Origin: Nocardia sp. MH4
Lineage (GTDB): Bacteria > Actinomycetota > Actinomycetes > Mycobacteriales > Mycobacteriaceae
Direction: 5' to 3'
NCBI RefSeq assembly: GCF_019266065.1
Contig: NZ_LPNR01000132.1
Coordinates: 191,436-232,603, forward strand
Length of the DNA: 41,168 bases
Made by a program: the position numbers and the translations under genes. Positions within the stretch are counted from its first letter, which is position 1. The number at the start of each line of letters is the position of its first letter. This document shows positions 1 to 8,164 of the stretch, one piece after another. The notes beneath the pieces are model-generated. The model worked only from the letters and a program-made list of their open reading frames with translations. It did no database searches and was not told where the DNA came from.

Positions 1-1102
1 GGCTGACCGGGGCGATGCGCATGATGCGCGCCGCCTGCAGCATCGCCGACAGCCCGACCTCCTTGGTCAGACCCGACCCGCCGTGGGTCTGGATCGCCTG
101 GTCCAGTGCCTTGATGCTGGCCTCGGCGGCCGCGTACTTGGCCATGTTCGCGGCCTCGGCGGCGCCGAACTCGTCGCCCGCGTCGTAGAGGGTCGCGGCC
201 TTCTGCATCATCAGCTTGGCCAGTTCCAGCTCGATCTTGATCTGCGCGAGCGGATGCGAGATGCCCTGGTGCGCGCCGATCGGCGTCTTCCAGACGGTGC
301 GCTCCTTGGCGTACTCCACCGCGCGATCGATGGCGTAGCGGCCCAGGCCGATCGCCATCGCCGAGCCCATGATGCGCTCGGGGTTCAGGCCGGCGAACAG
401 CTGGGCGATGGCGGCGTCCTCGGAGCCGACGAGGGCGTCGGCGGGCAGGCGCACGTCGTCGAAGAACAGGGTGTACTGGTGATCCGGCTCGATGACGTCC
501 ATCTCCTGGACGTTCTTCACCAGGCCGGGCGCGTCGACCGGGACGATGAACAGCGCGGGCTTGAGCTTGCCGGTCTTGTGGTCCTCGGTGCGCGAGACCA
601 CCAGGATGGCCTCGGCCTGATCGACACCGGAGATGAAGATCTTGCGGCCGTTGAGAATCCAATCGCTGCCGTCGCGGCGGGCGGTGGTGGTGATCTGGTG
701 CGAGTTGGAGCCCGCGTCGGGCTCGGTGATCGCGAAGACCATCTTGGCCGAGCCGTCGGACAGCTTGGGCAGCCAGGTCTGCTTCTGGGCGTCGGTGCCG
801 TACTTGGTGATGATGGTGCCGCAGATGGCCGGGGAGACCACCATCAGCAGCAGGCCGGCGCCCTGGGCCGAGAGCTCTTCCTGCACCAGCGCCAGCTCGT
901 ACATGCCCGCGCCACCGCCGCCGTACTCCTCGGGCAGGTTCACGCCGAGGAAGCCGAGCTTGCCCGCCTCGTCCCACAGTTCGGTGAGCGGCTCGTTCTT
1001 GCGCGAGAGCGGCAGCACGTAGTCGCGGTAGTTGTACTTGGCCGCCAGCGACGCGACCGCCGCGCGCAGCGCCTTCTGCTCTTCGGTTTCGTGAAAGCTC
1101 AT
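1..1102 (-). CDS. acyl-CoA dehydrogenase (FadE19-like), C-terminus cut by window edge
   Basis: FAD-dependent alpha,beta-dehydrogenation of an acyl-CoA thioester. 367 residues are visible and the C-terminus lies outside the window. The flavin/substrate segment ITEPDAGSN is at about 125-133, and QTHGGSGLTKE near 338-348 is the usual C-terminal domain motif. Glu242 in NPERIM sits where isovaleryl-CoA dehydrogenases carry their catalytic base, which suggests a branched or short substrate. The ATG is preceded by a purine-rich AGAAGGG. It is the last visible gene of the minus-strand operon and lies 71 bases after the biotin carboxylase gene, a gap filled by a palindromic repeat. The order accD-accA-fadE matches M. 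tuberculosis accD1-accA1-fadE19 (recalled), the leucine/isovalerate set. The exact substrate is inferred. Confidence 0.9.
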   Translation of the reverse strand, partial: MSFHETEEQKALRAAVASLAAKYNYRDYVLPLSRKNEPLTELWDEAGKLGFLGVNLPEEYGGGGAGMYELALVQEELSAQGAGLLLMVVSPAICGTIITKYGTDAQKQTWLPKLSDGSAKMVFAITEPDAGSNSHQITTTARRDGSDWILNGRKIFISGVDQAEAILVVSRTEDHKTGKLKPALFIVPVDAPGLVKNVQEMDVIEPDHQYTLFFDDVRLPADALVGSEDAAIAQLFAGLNPERIMGSAMAIGLGRYAIDRAVEYAKERTVWKTPIGAHQGISHPLAQIKIELELAKLMMQKAATLYDAGDEFGAAEAANMAKYAAAEASIKALDQAIQTHGGSGLTKEVGLSAMLQAARIMRIAPVS

Positions 1103-1116
1103 GCTGAACCCTTCTG

Positions 1117-1179
1117 TCCTGACCCGGAGCCCTCCGTGGTCATGCTTCGCTACCGCCTCCGGGCTTGACCGGATCAGGA
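1117..1179. repeat. palindromic intercistronic repeat, copy 1
   Basis: Read on the minus strand it starts at the accA stop codon. The arms CCCGGAG and CTCCGGG (1123-1129 and 1157-1163) are perfectly complementary. An outer pair, TCCTGA (1117-1122) and TCAGGA (1174-1179), extends the stem. The core GGAGGCGGTAGCG followed by ACCACGGAGGG is shared with copy 3, and the first part with copy 2. It resembles a REP-type unit; a role in mRNA processing is only possible. Confidence 0.75.
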
Positions 1180-3288
1180 CGGCTCCTGCTCTTCTTCCTC
1201 GACGACGGCGAGGACGGTTCCGACCTCGACCTGCTGGCCGACGGTGACGTTCAGTGCGCTGAGGACGCCGGTGGCCGGCGCGACGATCGTGTGCTCCATC
1301 TTCATGGCCTCCAGCCACAGGATGGGCTGACCCTGCCGCACCTGGTCGCCCTCGGCTGCGCCGAGGCGGATCACGCTGCCGGGCATCGGCGCGAGCAGCG
1401 AACCGGCCGCGACCTGCTCCGACGGGTCGGTGAAGCGGGGCAGTCGGCGCACGGCGACCGGGCCGAGTGGCGAGTCGACCGCCACGAGGTCGCCGTAGCG
1501 GGCGATCTCGAACTGACGACGCACCGGGCCACGCTCGCCCGGCACCGCGAGCACCACCCGTTCGGGCGCCACCGAGATCAGTTCGAGGCCGTCGTGGCCG
1601 TCGACCTCGATGCCACCGGCCCTGGTGAACCGGTACCGCACCTCGTGCGTGCCGCTGGTGCGGCTCTCGTAGGACTTGCGCTGCGGCTGCGAGGCCAGGT
1701 TGCGCCAGCCACTCGGGGCGAGCTTGGCGAACCGGTTCGTGGTGTGCGCCAGCGCCGCGTCGGCGAGGGCGGCGGCCACGATCGACAGCGCCTCGTCGGC
1801 CTCGGACACCAGCGGCGCGGACAGCGCGGCCAGATCGTGGGTCGCGAAGAACGCGGTATCGGTGTCACCGGCCAGGAACGCGGGGTGCCGCAGCACCCGC
1901 ACGAGCAGGTCGCGGTTGGTCACCAGACCGTGGATCTTGGCGCGCTGCAAGGCGGTCGCCAGCAGATGCGCTGCCTCGGCGCGGGTCTCGGCGTAGGAGA
2001 TGACCTTGGCCAGCATCGGGTCGTAGTGCACGCCGACGACCGAGCCGTCGACGACACCGGTGTCGAGCCGCACGCCCGCCTGCTCGAGAACGGTGAACTC
2101 TCCGGCCGTGAACGGGATCTCGATCTTGTGCACCGGTCCGCTCTGCGGCTGCCAGTCCTGCGCGGGGTCCTCGGCGTAGAGCCGGACCTCGATCGAGTGG
2201 CCGCGCTGGGCGGGCTGGGTCGCGGGCAGCGGCAGCCCGGACGCGACCTGCAACTGCAGGCGGACCAGGTCCAGGCCGGTGGTCTGCTCGGTGACCGGAT
2301 GCTCCACCTGGAGGCGGGTGTTCATCTCCAGGAAGAAGAACTCGCCCTTCTCGTCGGCGAGGAATTCGACAGTGCCCGCGCCCTCGTAGCCGATCGCCTC
2401 GGCGGCCAGCCGGGCCGCTTCGAAGAGCCGCTCACGCATGCTCTGCCCATCCGCGCTGCTCGCGGCGGCACGCTCCGCTACCGCCTCCGGCCCCGGAGCT
2501 CGCAGCGCGTCGATCTTCTCGACCAGCGGCGAGGGCGCCTCCTCGACGACCTTCTGGTGCCGTCGCTGGATCGAGCATTCCCGCTCGCCCACCGCCCAGG
2601 TCGTGCCGAAGGTGTCGGACATGACCTGGACTTCGATATGGCGGCCGGTTTCGAGGTAGCGCTCGCAGAACACGGTCGGATCGCCGAAGGCCGACTCGGC
2701 CTCGCGCTGCGCGGCGGCGATCTGGTCCTTCAGTTCACCCAGCTCGCGCACCACGCGCATTCCGCGACCGCCACCACCGGCGGACGCCTTGATCAGCACC
2801 GGCAGGTGCGCCTCGGTGACCTCGGCGGGATCGAGCTCGGCGAGGACGGGCACGCCGGCGGCGTCCATCATCTTCTTCGACTCGACCTTGGAGCCCATCT
2901 GCTCGATCGCCGCGACCGGCGGACCGATCCAGACCAGGCCCGCGTCCAGCACCGACCGCGCGAATTCGGCGTTCTCGGAGAGGAATCCGTAGCCGGGGTG
3001 GATGGCGTCGGCACCGGCGGAGAGCGCGGCCTCGATGATCAGCTCACCGCGCAGGTAGGTCTCGGCGGGAGTGTTGCCGGGCAGCCGGATAGCCGCGTCG
3101 GCCTCGGCCACGTGCGGGGCCGCGGCGTCGGCGTCGGAGTACACCGCGGTGGTCCCGATGCCCATCCGGCGGCAGGTGGCGAACACGCGGCGCGCGATCT
3201 CACCACGGTTGGCGACGAGGACGTTCGTGATGGCCCCACCCGTCACCCGACCGCCGCTCACGGAATCGCTTCGCGATGCTGTTGTCAT
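1174..3288 (-). CDS. acyl-CoA carboxylase alpha subunit (biotin carboxylase + BCCP, AccA1-like)
   Basis: ATP-dependent carboxylation of a protein-bound biotin, which the adjacent carboxyltransferase passes to an acyl-CoA. 704 residues. The biotin carboxylase domain is at about 19-460 (VANRGEIA at 25-32, glycine-rich ATP loop ASAGGGGRGM at 168-177, EEAPSP at 249-254, EMNTRLQVEHPV at 321-332). A linker follows, then a BCCP domain with biotinyl Lys663 in EAMKMEH. The ATG at 3288 was chosen because GAGG sits just upstream, overlapping the carboxyltransferase stop 8 bases before; a downstream GTG would remove about 14 residues. Oddity: residues about 261-283 are an alanine-rich insertion absent from the family pattern as I recall it, encoded by a palindromic repeat. 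The reading frame stays open, so the gene looks functional. A 3-methylcrotonyl- or geranyl-CoA type is inferred from neighbours. Confidence 0.92.
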   Translation of the reverse strand: MTTASRSDSVSGGRVTGGAITNVLVANRGEIARRVFATCRRMGIGTTAVYSDADAAAPHVAEADAAIRLPGNTPAETYLRGELIIEAALSAGADAIHPGYGFLSENAEFARSVLDAGLVWIGPPVAAIEQMGSKVESKKMMDAAGVPVLAELDPAEVTEAHLPVLIKASAGGGGRGMRVVRELGELKDQIAAAQREAESAFGDPTVFCERYLETGRHIEVQVMSDTFGTTWAVGERECSIQRRHQKVVEEAPSPLVEKIDALRAPGPEAVAERAAASSADGQSMRERLFEAARLAAEAIGYEGAGTVEFLADEKGEFFFLEMNTRLQVEHPVTEQTTGLDLVRLQLQVASGLPLPATQPAQRGHSIEVRLYAEDPAQDWQPQSGPVHKIEIPFTAGEFTVLEQAGVRLDTGVVDGSVVGVHYDPMLAKVISYAETRAEAAHLLATALQRAKIHGLVTNRDLLVRVLRHPAFLAGDTDTAFFATHDLAALSAPLVSEADEALSIVAAALADAALAHTTNRFAKLAPSGWRNLASQPQRKSYESRTSGTHEVRYRFTRAGGIEVDGHDGLELISVAPERVVLAVPGERGPVRRQFEIARYGDLVAVDSPLGPVAVRRLPRFTDPSEQVAAGSLLAPMPGSVIRLGAAEGDQVRQGQPILWLEAMKMEHTIVAPATGVLSALNVTVGQQVEVGTVLAVVEEEEQEPS
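2453..2508. repeat. palindromic repeat, copy 2, in frame inside the biotin carboxylase gene
   Basis: Terminal arms GCGCTGC (2453-2459) and GCAGCGC (2502-2508) are perfectly complementary. Inside, on the minus strand, lies CCGGAGGCGGTAGCGGAGCG, the same core as in the two intercistronic copies. It encodes residues about 261-279 of the biotin carboxylase (ALRAPGPEAVAERAAASSA) without disrupting the frame. Confidence 0.72.
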
Positions 3289-3296
3289 GTCGCGCC

Positions 3297-4895
3297 TCAC
3301 ATTCGGAAGACGCCGAAGCCCTCGGCGCCCTGGATCGGAGCTGTGTGGATGGCCGACAAGGCCATCCCCAGCACGGTGCGGGTATCGCGGGGGTCGATGA
3401 TGCCGTCGTCGAAGAGCCTGCCCGACAGGAACATCGGCATCGCCTCGGCCTCGATCTGCGCCTCGACCATGGCGGCCAGCCCGGCGGCGGCCTCCTCGTC
3501 GAACGGCAGACCCTTGGCCTCGGCCGCGCCGCGCTGCACGATGGTGAGCACGCCGCCCAGCTGCGCGCCGCCCATCACGGCGGACTTCGCGCTCGGCCAG
3601 GCGAACAGGAAGCGCGGGTTGAACGCCCGACCACACATGCCGTAGTGCCCCGCGCCGTAGGAGGCGCCGATCAGCAGCGAGATGTGCGGGACCGTCGAGT
3701 TGGCGACCGCGTTGATCATCATCGCGCCGTGCTTGATGATGCCGCCGTGCTCGTAGTCCTTGCCGACCATGTAGCCGGTGGTGTTGTGCAGGAACAACAG
3801 TGGCGTGTTCTTCTTGTTCGCCAGCTGGATGAACTGGGTGGCCTTCTGCGATTCCTCGGAGAACAGCACGCCGCGCGCGTTGGCCAGGATGCCGATCGGG
3901 TAGCCGTTGATCTCGGCCCAGCCGGTGACCAGGCTGGAACCGTAGAGCGGCTTGAACTCGTCGAAGTCGGAACCGTCGACGACGCGGGCGATCACCTCAC
4001 GCGGATCGAACGGGATCTTCAGGTCCGAGGGCACGATGCCGAGCAGTTCCTCGGGATCGTAGAGCGGCGAGATGACCTCGGCGCGCGGCTCGGGGCCCTG
4101 CTTCTTCCAGTTCAGCCTGCGCACGATGTTGCGGCCGATCCGGATCGCATCCTGCTCGTCGGCGGCCATGTAGTCGGCCAGACCCGAGGTGCGGGCGTGC
4201 ATCTCGGCGCCGCCGAGAGTCTCGTCGTCGGAGTCCTCACCGGTGGCCATCTTCACCAGCGGCGGGCCCGCCAAGAAGACCTTCGCGCCCTCCTTGACCA
4301 TCACCACGTAGTCGGACATGCCGGGGATGTAGGCGCCACCGGCGGTCGAGTTGCCGAAAACCAGTGAGATGGTGGGGATTCCGGCGGCGGAGGCCTGGGT
4401 GAGGTCGCGGAACATCGCACCACCCGGGATGAAGACCTCTTTCTGCGTCGGCAGGTCGGCGCCGCCGGACTCGACCAGCGAGATCACCGGCAGACGGTTC
4501 TGCTTGACGATCTCGTTGATGCGCAAGGTCTTCCGCAGCGTCCACGGGTTGGAGGTGCCACCGCGCACGGTCGGGTCGGGCGCGACGATCATGCACTCGA
4601 CGCCCTCGACGATGCCGATGCCGGCGATCGTCGACGCGCCGACATGGAAGTCGCTGCCCCACGCGGCCAGCGGGCACAGCTCCAGGAACGGCGAGTCCTC
4701 GTCGAGCAGCAGCTCGATCCGCTCACGGGCGGTGAGCTTGCCGCGTTTGTGATGCCGGGCCACCTTGTCGGGGCCGCCACCGGCGATCGCCTTGGCGAAC
4801 TCGGCCTCGACCTCGGCGAGCTTGGTGGCCATCGCCTCGGCGGCGGCGGTGTACTCCGGCGACGCGGTGTCGACGGCGGAACGGAAGGTCGTCAC
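3297..4895 (-). CDS. acyl-CoA carboxylase beta subunit (carboxyltransferase, MCC/AccD1-like)
   Basis: Transfers CO2 from carboxybiotin to an acyl-CoA; partner of the alpha subunit encoded 8 bases downstream. 532 residues, the usual length for AccD1/methylcrotonyl-CoA carboxylase beta. Crotonase-fold motifs include the segment after LVESGGADLPTQ, STAGGAYIPGMSDY, and in the C-terminal half ISLLIGASYGAGHYGMCGRA. The sequence around GGTSNPWTLRKTLR and the oxyanion segment resembles methylcrotonyl/geranyl-CoA carboxylases more than propionyl-CoA carboxylases. The GTG start overlaps the TGA stop of the preceding acyl-CoA dehydrogenase (GTGA), so the two are translationally coupled. A much longer upstream frame exists but overlaps the dehydrogenase and was rejected. 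Substrate is inferred. Confidence 0.92.
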   Translation of the reverse strand: MTTFRSAVDTASPEYTAAAEAMATKLAEVEAEFAKAIAGGGPDKVARHHKRGKLTARERIELLLDEDSPFLELCPLAAWGSDFHVGASTIAGIGIVEGVECMIVAPDPTVRGGTSNPWTLRKTLRINEIVKQNRLPVISLVESGGADLPTQKEVFIPGGAMFRDLTQASAAGIPTISLVFGNSTAGGAYIPGMSDYVVMVKEGAKVFLAGPPLVKMATGEDSDDETLGGAEMHARTSGLADYMAADEQDAIRIGRNIVRRLNWKKQGPEPRAEVISPLYDPEELLGIVPSDLKIPFDPREVIARVVDGSDFDEFKPLYGSSLVTGWAEINGYPIGILANARGVLFSEESQKATQFIQLANKKNTPLLFLHNTTGYMVGKDYEHGGIIKHGAMMINAVANSTVPHISLLIGASYGAGHYGMCGRAFNPRFLFAWPSAKSAVMGGAQLGGVLTIVQRGAAEAKGLPFDEEAAAGLAAMVEAQIEAEAMPMFLSGRLFDDGIIDPRDTRTVLGMALSAIHTAPIQGAEGFGVFRM

Positions 4896-6043
4896 GACTG
4901 GTACCCCAATACTTTCGACGCCAGCATGGTCAGGATCTCGTTGGTGCCACCGCCGATGCCGATGATGCGCACATCGCGGTAGATGCGCTCCACCTCGGAC
5001 TCGCGCATGTAGCCCATGCCGCCGTGCAGCTGGACCGCCTGGTTGGCGACCCATTCGGCGGTCTCGACGGCATTGTTCTTGGCGAAGCAGACCTGGGCGA
5101 TCTGGTTGGTGTCCCCGGCGACGAAGCGCTCGACCAGGGCCCGGGTGTAGGTACGCGACACGTCGACCCGCTGGGCCATCTCGGTCAGCGTCATCTGCAC
5201 CTTCTGGCGGCTGATCAGCGGGCGGCCGAAGGTCTCCCGGTCCCGGCACCACTGCACGGTCAGGTCCAGGGCGCGCTGGGCCAGCGAGTACGCCTGCACC
5301 GCGAGTCCGACCCGCTCGCTGACGAACGCGTTGGCGATCTGCGCGAAGCCGGTGTTCTCGCCGCCGACCAGGTTCGCGGCGGGCACCCGCACGTCCACGT
5401 AGGACAGCTCGGCGGTGTCGGAGGCCAGCCAGCCCATCTTCTCCAGCTTGCGGCTGACGGTGAAGCCCGGCGTATCGGTCGGCACGATGATCAGCGAGAC
5501 GCCCGCCGCGCCCGCGCCGCCGGTGCGGACCGCGGTGACCACGAAGTCCGCCCGCGTGCCCGAGGTGATGAAGGTCTTGGCGCCGTTGATGATGAAGTCG
5601 TCGCCGTCGCGCACCGCCGCGGTGGTGAGGTGGCCGACGTCGGAGCCGCCGCCGGGTTCGGTGATGGCCAGCGAACCGATCAGGTCACCACGCAGCGTCG
5701 GCACGGCCCAGCGGTCGATCTGGTCCTGATTACCGGACGCGATGATGTGCGGCAACGCGATTCCGCAGGTGAACAGCGACGCCCACAGCCCGCCGGAGGC
5801 ACCGGCGAGATGGATCTCCTCGCCGACGATCATCGAGTCGACGATGCTGCCGCCCTCGCCGCCCGCCGATTCCGGGTACTCGATGCCGAGCAGGCCGAGC
5901 TCGCCGGCCTTCTTGTGCAGCTCGCGCGGCAGCGCGCCCTCGCGTTCCCAGGTGTCGAGGTCGGGCAGGATCTCCCGCTCGACGAACCCGCGCACGGTGG
6001 CGCGCAGTTCTTTTCGTTCCGGCGTGTCCCAAATTGTCGTCAT
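4892..6043 (-). CDS. acyl-CoA dehydrogenase, IVD-type catalytic residue
   Basis: FAD-dependent acyl-CoA dehydrogenase, 383 residues, complete. ITEPGGGSDVG at 127-137 and LHGGMGYMRESEVERIYRDVR near the C-terminus are diagnostic. The C-terminal position that carries the catalytic Glu in medium-chain enzymes is Gly here (IIGIGGGTNEIL). Glu243 in VSERVGLAV instead aligns with the base of isovaleryl-CoA dehydrogenase, pointing to branched or terpenoid acyl-CoA substrates. It is the second gene of the operon, 73 bases after the AtuA-like gene (repeat copy 3 in the gap), and its stop overlaps the carboxyltransferase start. A plausible flow is dehydrogenation to an enoyl-CoA, then carboxylation by the next two gene products. 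Confidence 0.92.
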   Translation of the reverse strand: MTTIWDTPERKELRATVRGFVEREILPDLDTWEREGALPRELHKKAGELGLLGIEYPESAGGEGGSIVDSMIVGEEIHLAGASGGLWASLFTCGIALPHIIASGNQDQIDRWAVPTLRGDLIGSLAITEPGGGSDVGHLTTAAVRDGDDFIINGAKTFITSGTRADFVVTAVRTGGAGAAGVSLIIVPTDTPGFTVSRKLEKMGWLASDTAELSYVDVRVPAANLVGGENTGFAQIANAFVSERVGLAVQAYSLAQRALDLTVQWCRDRETFGRPLISRQKVQMTLTEMAQRVDVSRTYTRALVERFVAGDTNQIAQVCFAKNNAVETAEWVANQAVQLHGGMGYMRESEVERIYRDVRIIGIGGGTNEILTMLASKVLGYQS

Positions 6044-6063
6044 GCTGCTGTCTCCTGTCGCAT

Positions 6064-6118
6064 GATCGGGCGCCCTCCGTGGTTACGCTCCGCTGCCGCC
6101 TCCGGGCGCTGACCGATC
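6064..6118. repeat. palindromic intercistronic repeat, copy 3
   Basis: Read on the minus strand it begins at the stop codon of the AtuA-like gene. Outer arms GATCGG (6064-6069) and CCGATC (6113-6118) and inner arms GCGCCC (6070-6075) and GGGCGC (6104-6109) are complementary. The core GGAGGCGGCAGCGGAGCG then TAACCACGGAGGG matches copy 1 with a few transitions. It fills nearly the whole gap between two operon genes. Confidence 0.75.
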
Positions 6119-7832
6119 ACGCGAGCAGCTCCGTCGGCATATCGATGTGGCGGGAGCGCAGCCATTCGCCGAGCCCCTTGGCCTGCGGATCGAAACGCGC
6201 CTGGTAGGCGACGCCCTTGCCGAGCAGACCGGAAATGATGAAGTTGACGGCCCGCAGGTTCGCCAGCACGTGCCGGGTGACGGTCAGCTCGGCCGTCTCG
6301 GGCAGCAGTTCCTGGAGCTTCTCGACGGTGAGCGTGTGCACCAGCCAGCGCCACTGCTCGTCGGTGCGCACCCAGACGCCGATATTGGCGTCGCCGCCCT
6401 TGTCGCCGCTGCGGGCCAGGGCGATGGTGCCGAGCGGGACGCGGCTGGTCTCCGACGGCGGCGGGGGCGCGGGCAGTTCGGGCTCGGCGACCGGTTCCAG
6501 CACAGCGGTTTCGGCGGCGGGCTCGATGGCGACGCGAGTGCCGTCAGCCAGGACCGCGGTGTGCGGCACCTCGTGCGCGTCGACGAAGCCCGGCGTGAAG
6601 ACGCCGTAGGGCGAGCCGTTGCCCGGCAGGGTCGTGAAGGTCGCGCCCGGGTAGCTGGCCAGCGCCAATTCCACGGCGACATTGGAGAATCCGCGACCGA
6701 CCTTGTTCGGGTCGGGGTCACGCACCACGCAGCGCAGCAGCGCGCTGGCCTGTTCCTCGGTGTCGGCGTCGGGGCGGTCGAGCCGGGCCAGGGTCCAGGT
6801 CAGCTCGGCGGGCCTGGCGGGCAGCCAGGCCTCCAGCTGTCGTTGCGCCAGTGCGGCTTTGGCCTCGATCTCCAGGCCGGTGAGGATGAACTCCATCTCG
6901 TTGCGGAAGCCGCCGAGGGTGTTCAGCGAGACCTTGAGCTGCGGCGGCGGGGCTTCGCCGGTCACGCCGCTGATCAGCACCCGGTCCTTGCCCTGCTGGC
7001 TGAGCTCGATGCTGTCGAGGCGGGTGGTGACGTCGGGGCCCGCGTAGCGCACGCTCTGGATCTCGTACATGAGCTGGGCTTCGACGGTGTCGACGGTGAC
7101 CGCGCCGCCGGTGCCGTCGTGCTTGGTGATGACGCTGGAGCCGTCCCGGCGGATCTCGGCGATCGGGAAGCCGGGGCGGCCGAAGTCGCCGAGTTCGGTG
7201 AAGAAGGCGAAGTTGCCGCCGGTGGCCTGGGTGCTGCACTCGATCACATGCCCGGCCACCACCGCGCCGGCGAGGGCGTCGTAGTCGGTGCGGCTCCAGC
7301 CGAAGTGGGCGGCGGCGGGACCGACGATGACCGAGGCGTCGGTGACCCGGCCGGTGACGACGATGTCGGCGCCGGAGTTCAGGCACTCGACGATGCCCCA
7401 CGCGCCGAGGTAGGCGTTGGCCGTCAGCGGCTGACCGAGGCCGAGGTCGGCGGCGCGGCCGATCAGGTCGTCACCCTCGACGTGGGCGATCTTGGCGTCC
7501 AGGCCCAGGTCGGCGGCGACCTTGCGCAGCCGTTCGGCCAGCCCGGCCGGATTGAGGCCGCCGGCGTTGGTGACGATCTGGACGTTCTTCGCCAGCGCGA
7601 GGGCCAGGCAGTCCTCGATCTGCTTCACGAACGTCTTGGCGTAGCCCAGGCTGGGGTCCTTCATGCGGTCACGGCCCAGGATGAGCATGGTGAGCTCGGC
7701 GAGGTAGTCGCCGGTCAGCACGTCGAGGTCGCCGCCTTCCAGCATCTCGCGCATCGCGCTGAGCCGGTCGCCGTAGAACCCGGAGCAGTTTCCGATCCGG
7801 ATCAGGTCCGGGTCCGCCGAGAGTGCACTCAT
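6117..7832 (-). CDS. AtuA-like (DUF1446) acyclic terpene utilisation family protein
   Basis: 571-residue member of the AtuA/DUF1446 family, known from citronellol/geraniol (Atu) degradation clusters but biochemically poorly defined. N-terminal IRIGNCSGFYGDR and IVTNAGGLNPAGLAERL, then GADIVVTGRVTDASV, are the family hallmarks. The C-terminal segment from about 465 (PLGTIALARSGDKGGDANIGV) is the usual AtuA-like tail domain. It is the first gene of the operon, upstream of an acyl-CoA dehydrogenase and biotin-dependent carboxylase, the context in which this family is normally found. The start is the ATG at 7832 (GGGG just upstream); a GTG 15 bases earlier is an alternative. A palindrome at 7866-7881 lies in the promoter region. 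The catalytic role is not known to me. Confidence 0.85.
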   Translation of the reverse strand: MSALSADPDLIRIGNCSGFYGDRLSAMREMLEGGDLDVLTGDYLAELTMLILGRDRMKDPSLGYAKTFVKQIEDCLALALAKNVQIVTNAGGLNPAGLAERLRKVAADLGLDAKIAHVEGDDLIGRAADLGLGQPLTANAYLGAWGIVECLNSGADIVVTGRVTDASVIVGPAAAHFGWSRTDYDALAGAVVAGHVIECSTQATGGNFAFFTELGDFGRPGFPIAEIRRDGSSVITKHDGTGGAVTVDTVEAQLMYEIQSVRYAGPDVTTRLDSIELSQQGKDRVLISGVTGEAPPPQLKVSLNTLGGFRNEMEFILTGLEIEAKAALAQRQLEAWLPARPAELTWTLARLDRPDADTEEQASALLRCVVRDPDPNKVGRGFSNVAVELALASYPGATFTTLPGNGSPYGVFTPGFVDAHEVPHTAVLADGTRVAIEPAAETAVLEPVAEPELPAPPPPSETSRVPLGTIALARSGDKGGDANIGVWVRTDEQWRWLVHTLTVEKLQELLPETAELTVTRHVLANLRAVNFIISGLLGKGVAYQARFDPQAKGLGEWLRSRHIDMPTELLA

Positions 7833-7865
7833 GAACCCCAGGATCACATCGGTTCAGAAAAAAAG

Positions 7866-7881
7866 CAAGCATGCGTGCTTG
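7866..7881. promoter_or_regulatory. operator-like palindrome (TetR-style) before the acyl-CoA operon
   Basis: CAAGC and GCTTG arms separated by six bases form a 16-bp dyad (CAAGCATGCGTGCTTG, one imperfect central pair). It lies between divergent genes, 34 bases upstream of the AtuA-like start and 37 bases upstream of the small membrane protein. The shape fits TetR-family operators that control acyl-CoA catabolism. No regulator gene is adjacent, so the identity is inferred. Confidence 0.5.
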
Positions 7882-7917
7882 TTAATTGCGGGCAATCCAC
7901 CAGGCAAGATGGAGACC

Positions 7918-8061
7918 ATGTCATCGGTCCTTCTCTTCGCCCTGGCCGGCTTCCTGCTCGGCGGCGCCTACACGACCTGGAAGAACAACCGCGCGCTGTC
8001 GATCGCCCTGATCGCCGCCGCGGTGCTGGCCGCCGTCGGCGCGGCTCTCTGGCTGCAATAG
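7918..8061 (+). CDS. small two-helix membrane protein
   Basis: A 47-residue protein with two predicted membrane helices (about residues 3-16 and 25-45) joined by the polar turn TTWKNNR. A GGAG four bases before the ATG supports this start; an in-frame ATG three codons earlier is possible. It is divergent from the acyl-CoA operon and convergent with the cyclase gene. No family recognised and no function can be assigned. The open frame, ribosome site and hydrophobic pattern make it a likely real gene. Confidence 0.6.
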   Translation: MSSVLLFALAGFLLGGAYTTWKNNRALSIALIAAAVLAAVGAALWLQ

Positions 8062-8164
8062 CCACCCCAGCATTTCGGAAGCCGCGAGCACGCCCGTCGC
8101 GACGCCCACTCAGCAGGCCTGGCGTGGCTACCAGCGGCAACAGCAGCGCGGGTGAATCCGGGGC

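Noticed and set aside
4896..5252. Longer N-terminus of the carboxyltransferase
   Set aside because: The extra frame lies within the acyl-CoA dehydrogenase coding region and has no carboxyltransferase similarity.
8062..8164. Terminator or RNA in the gap between the small membrane gene and the cyclase
   Set aside because: Only weak local GC-rich pairing, no stem of note and no T run.
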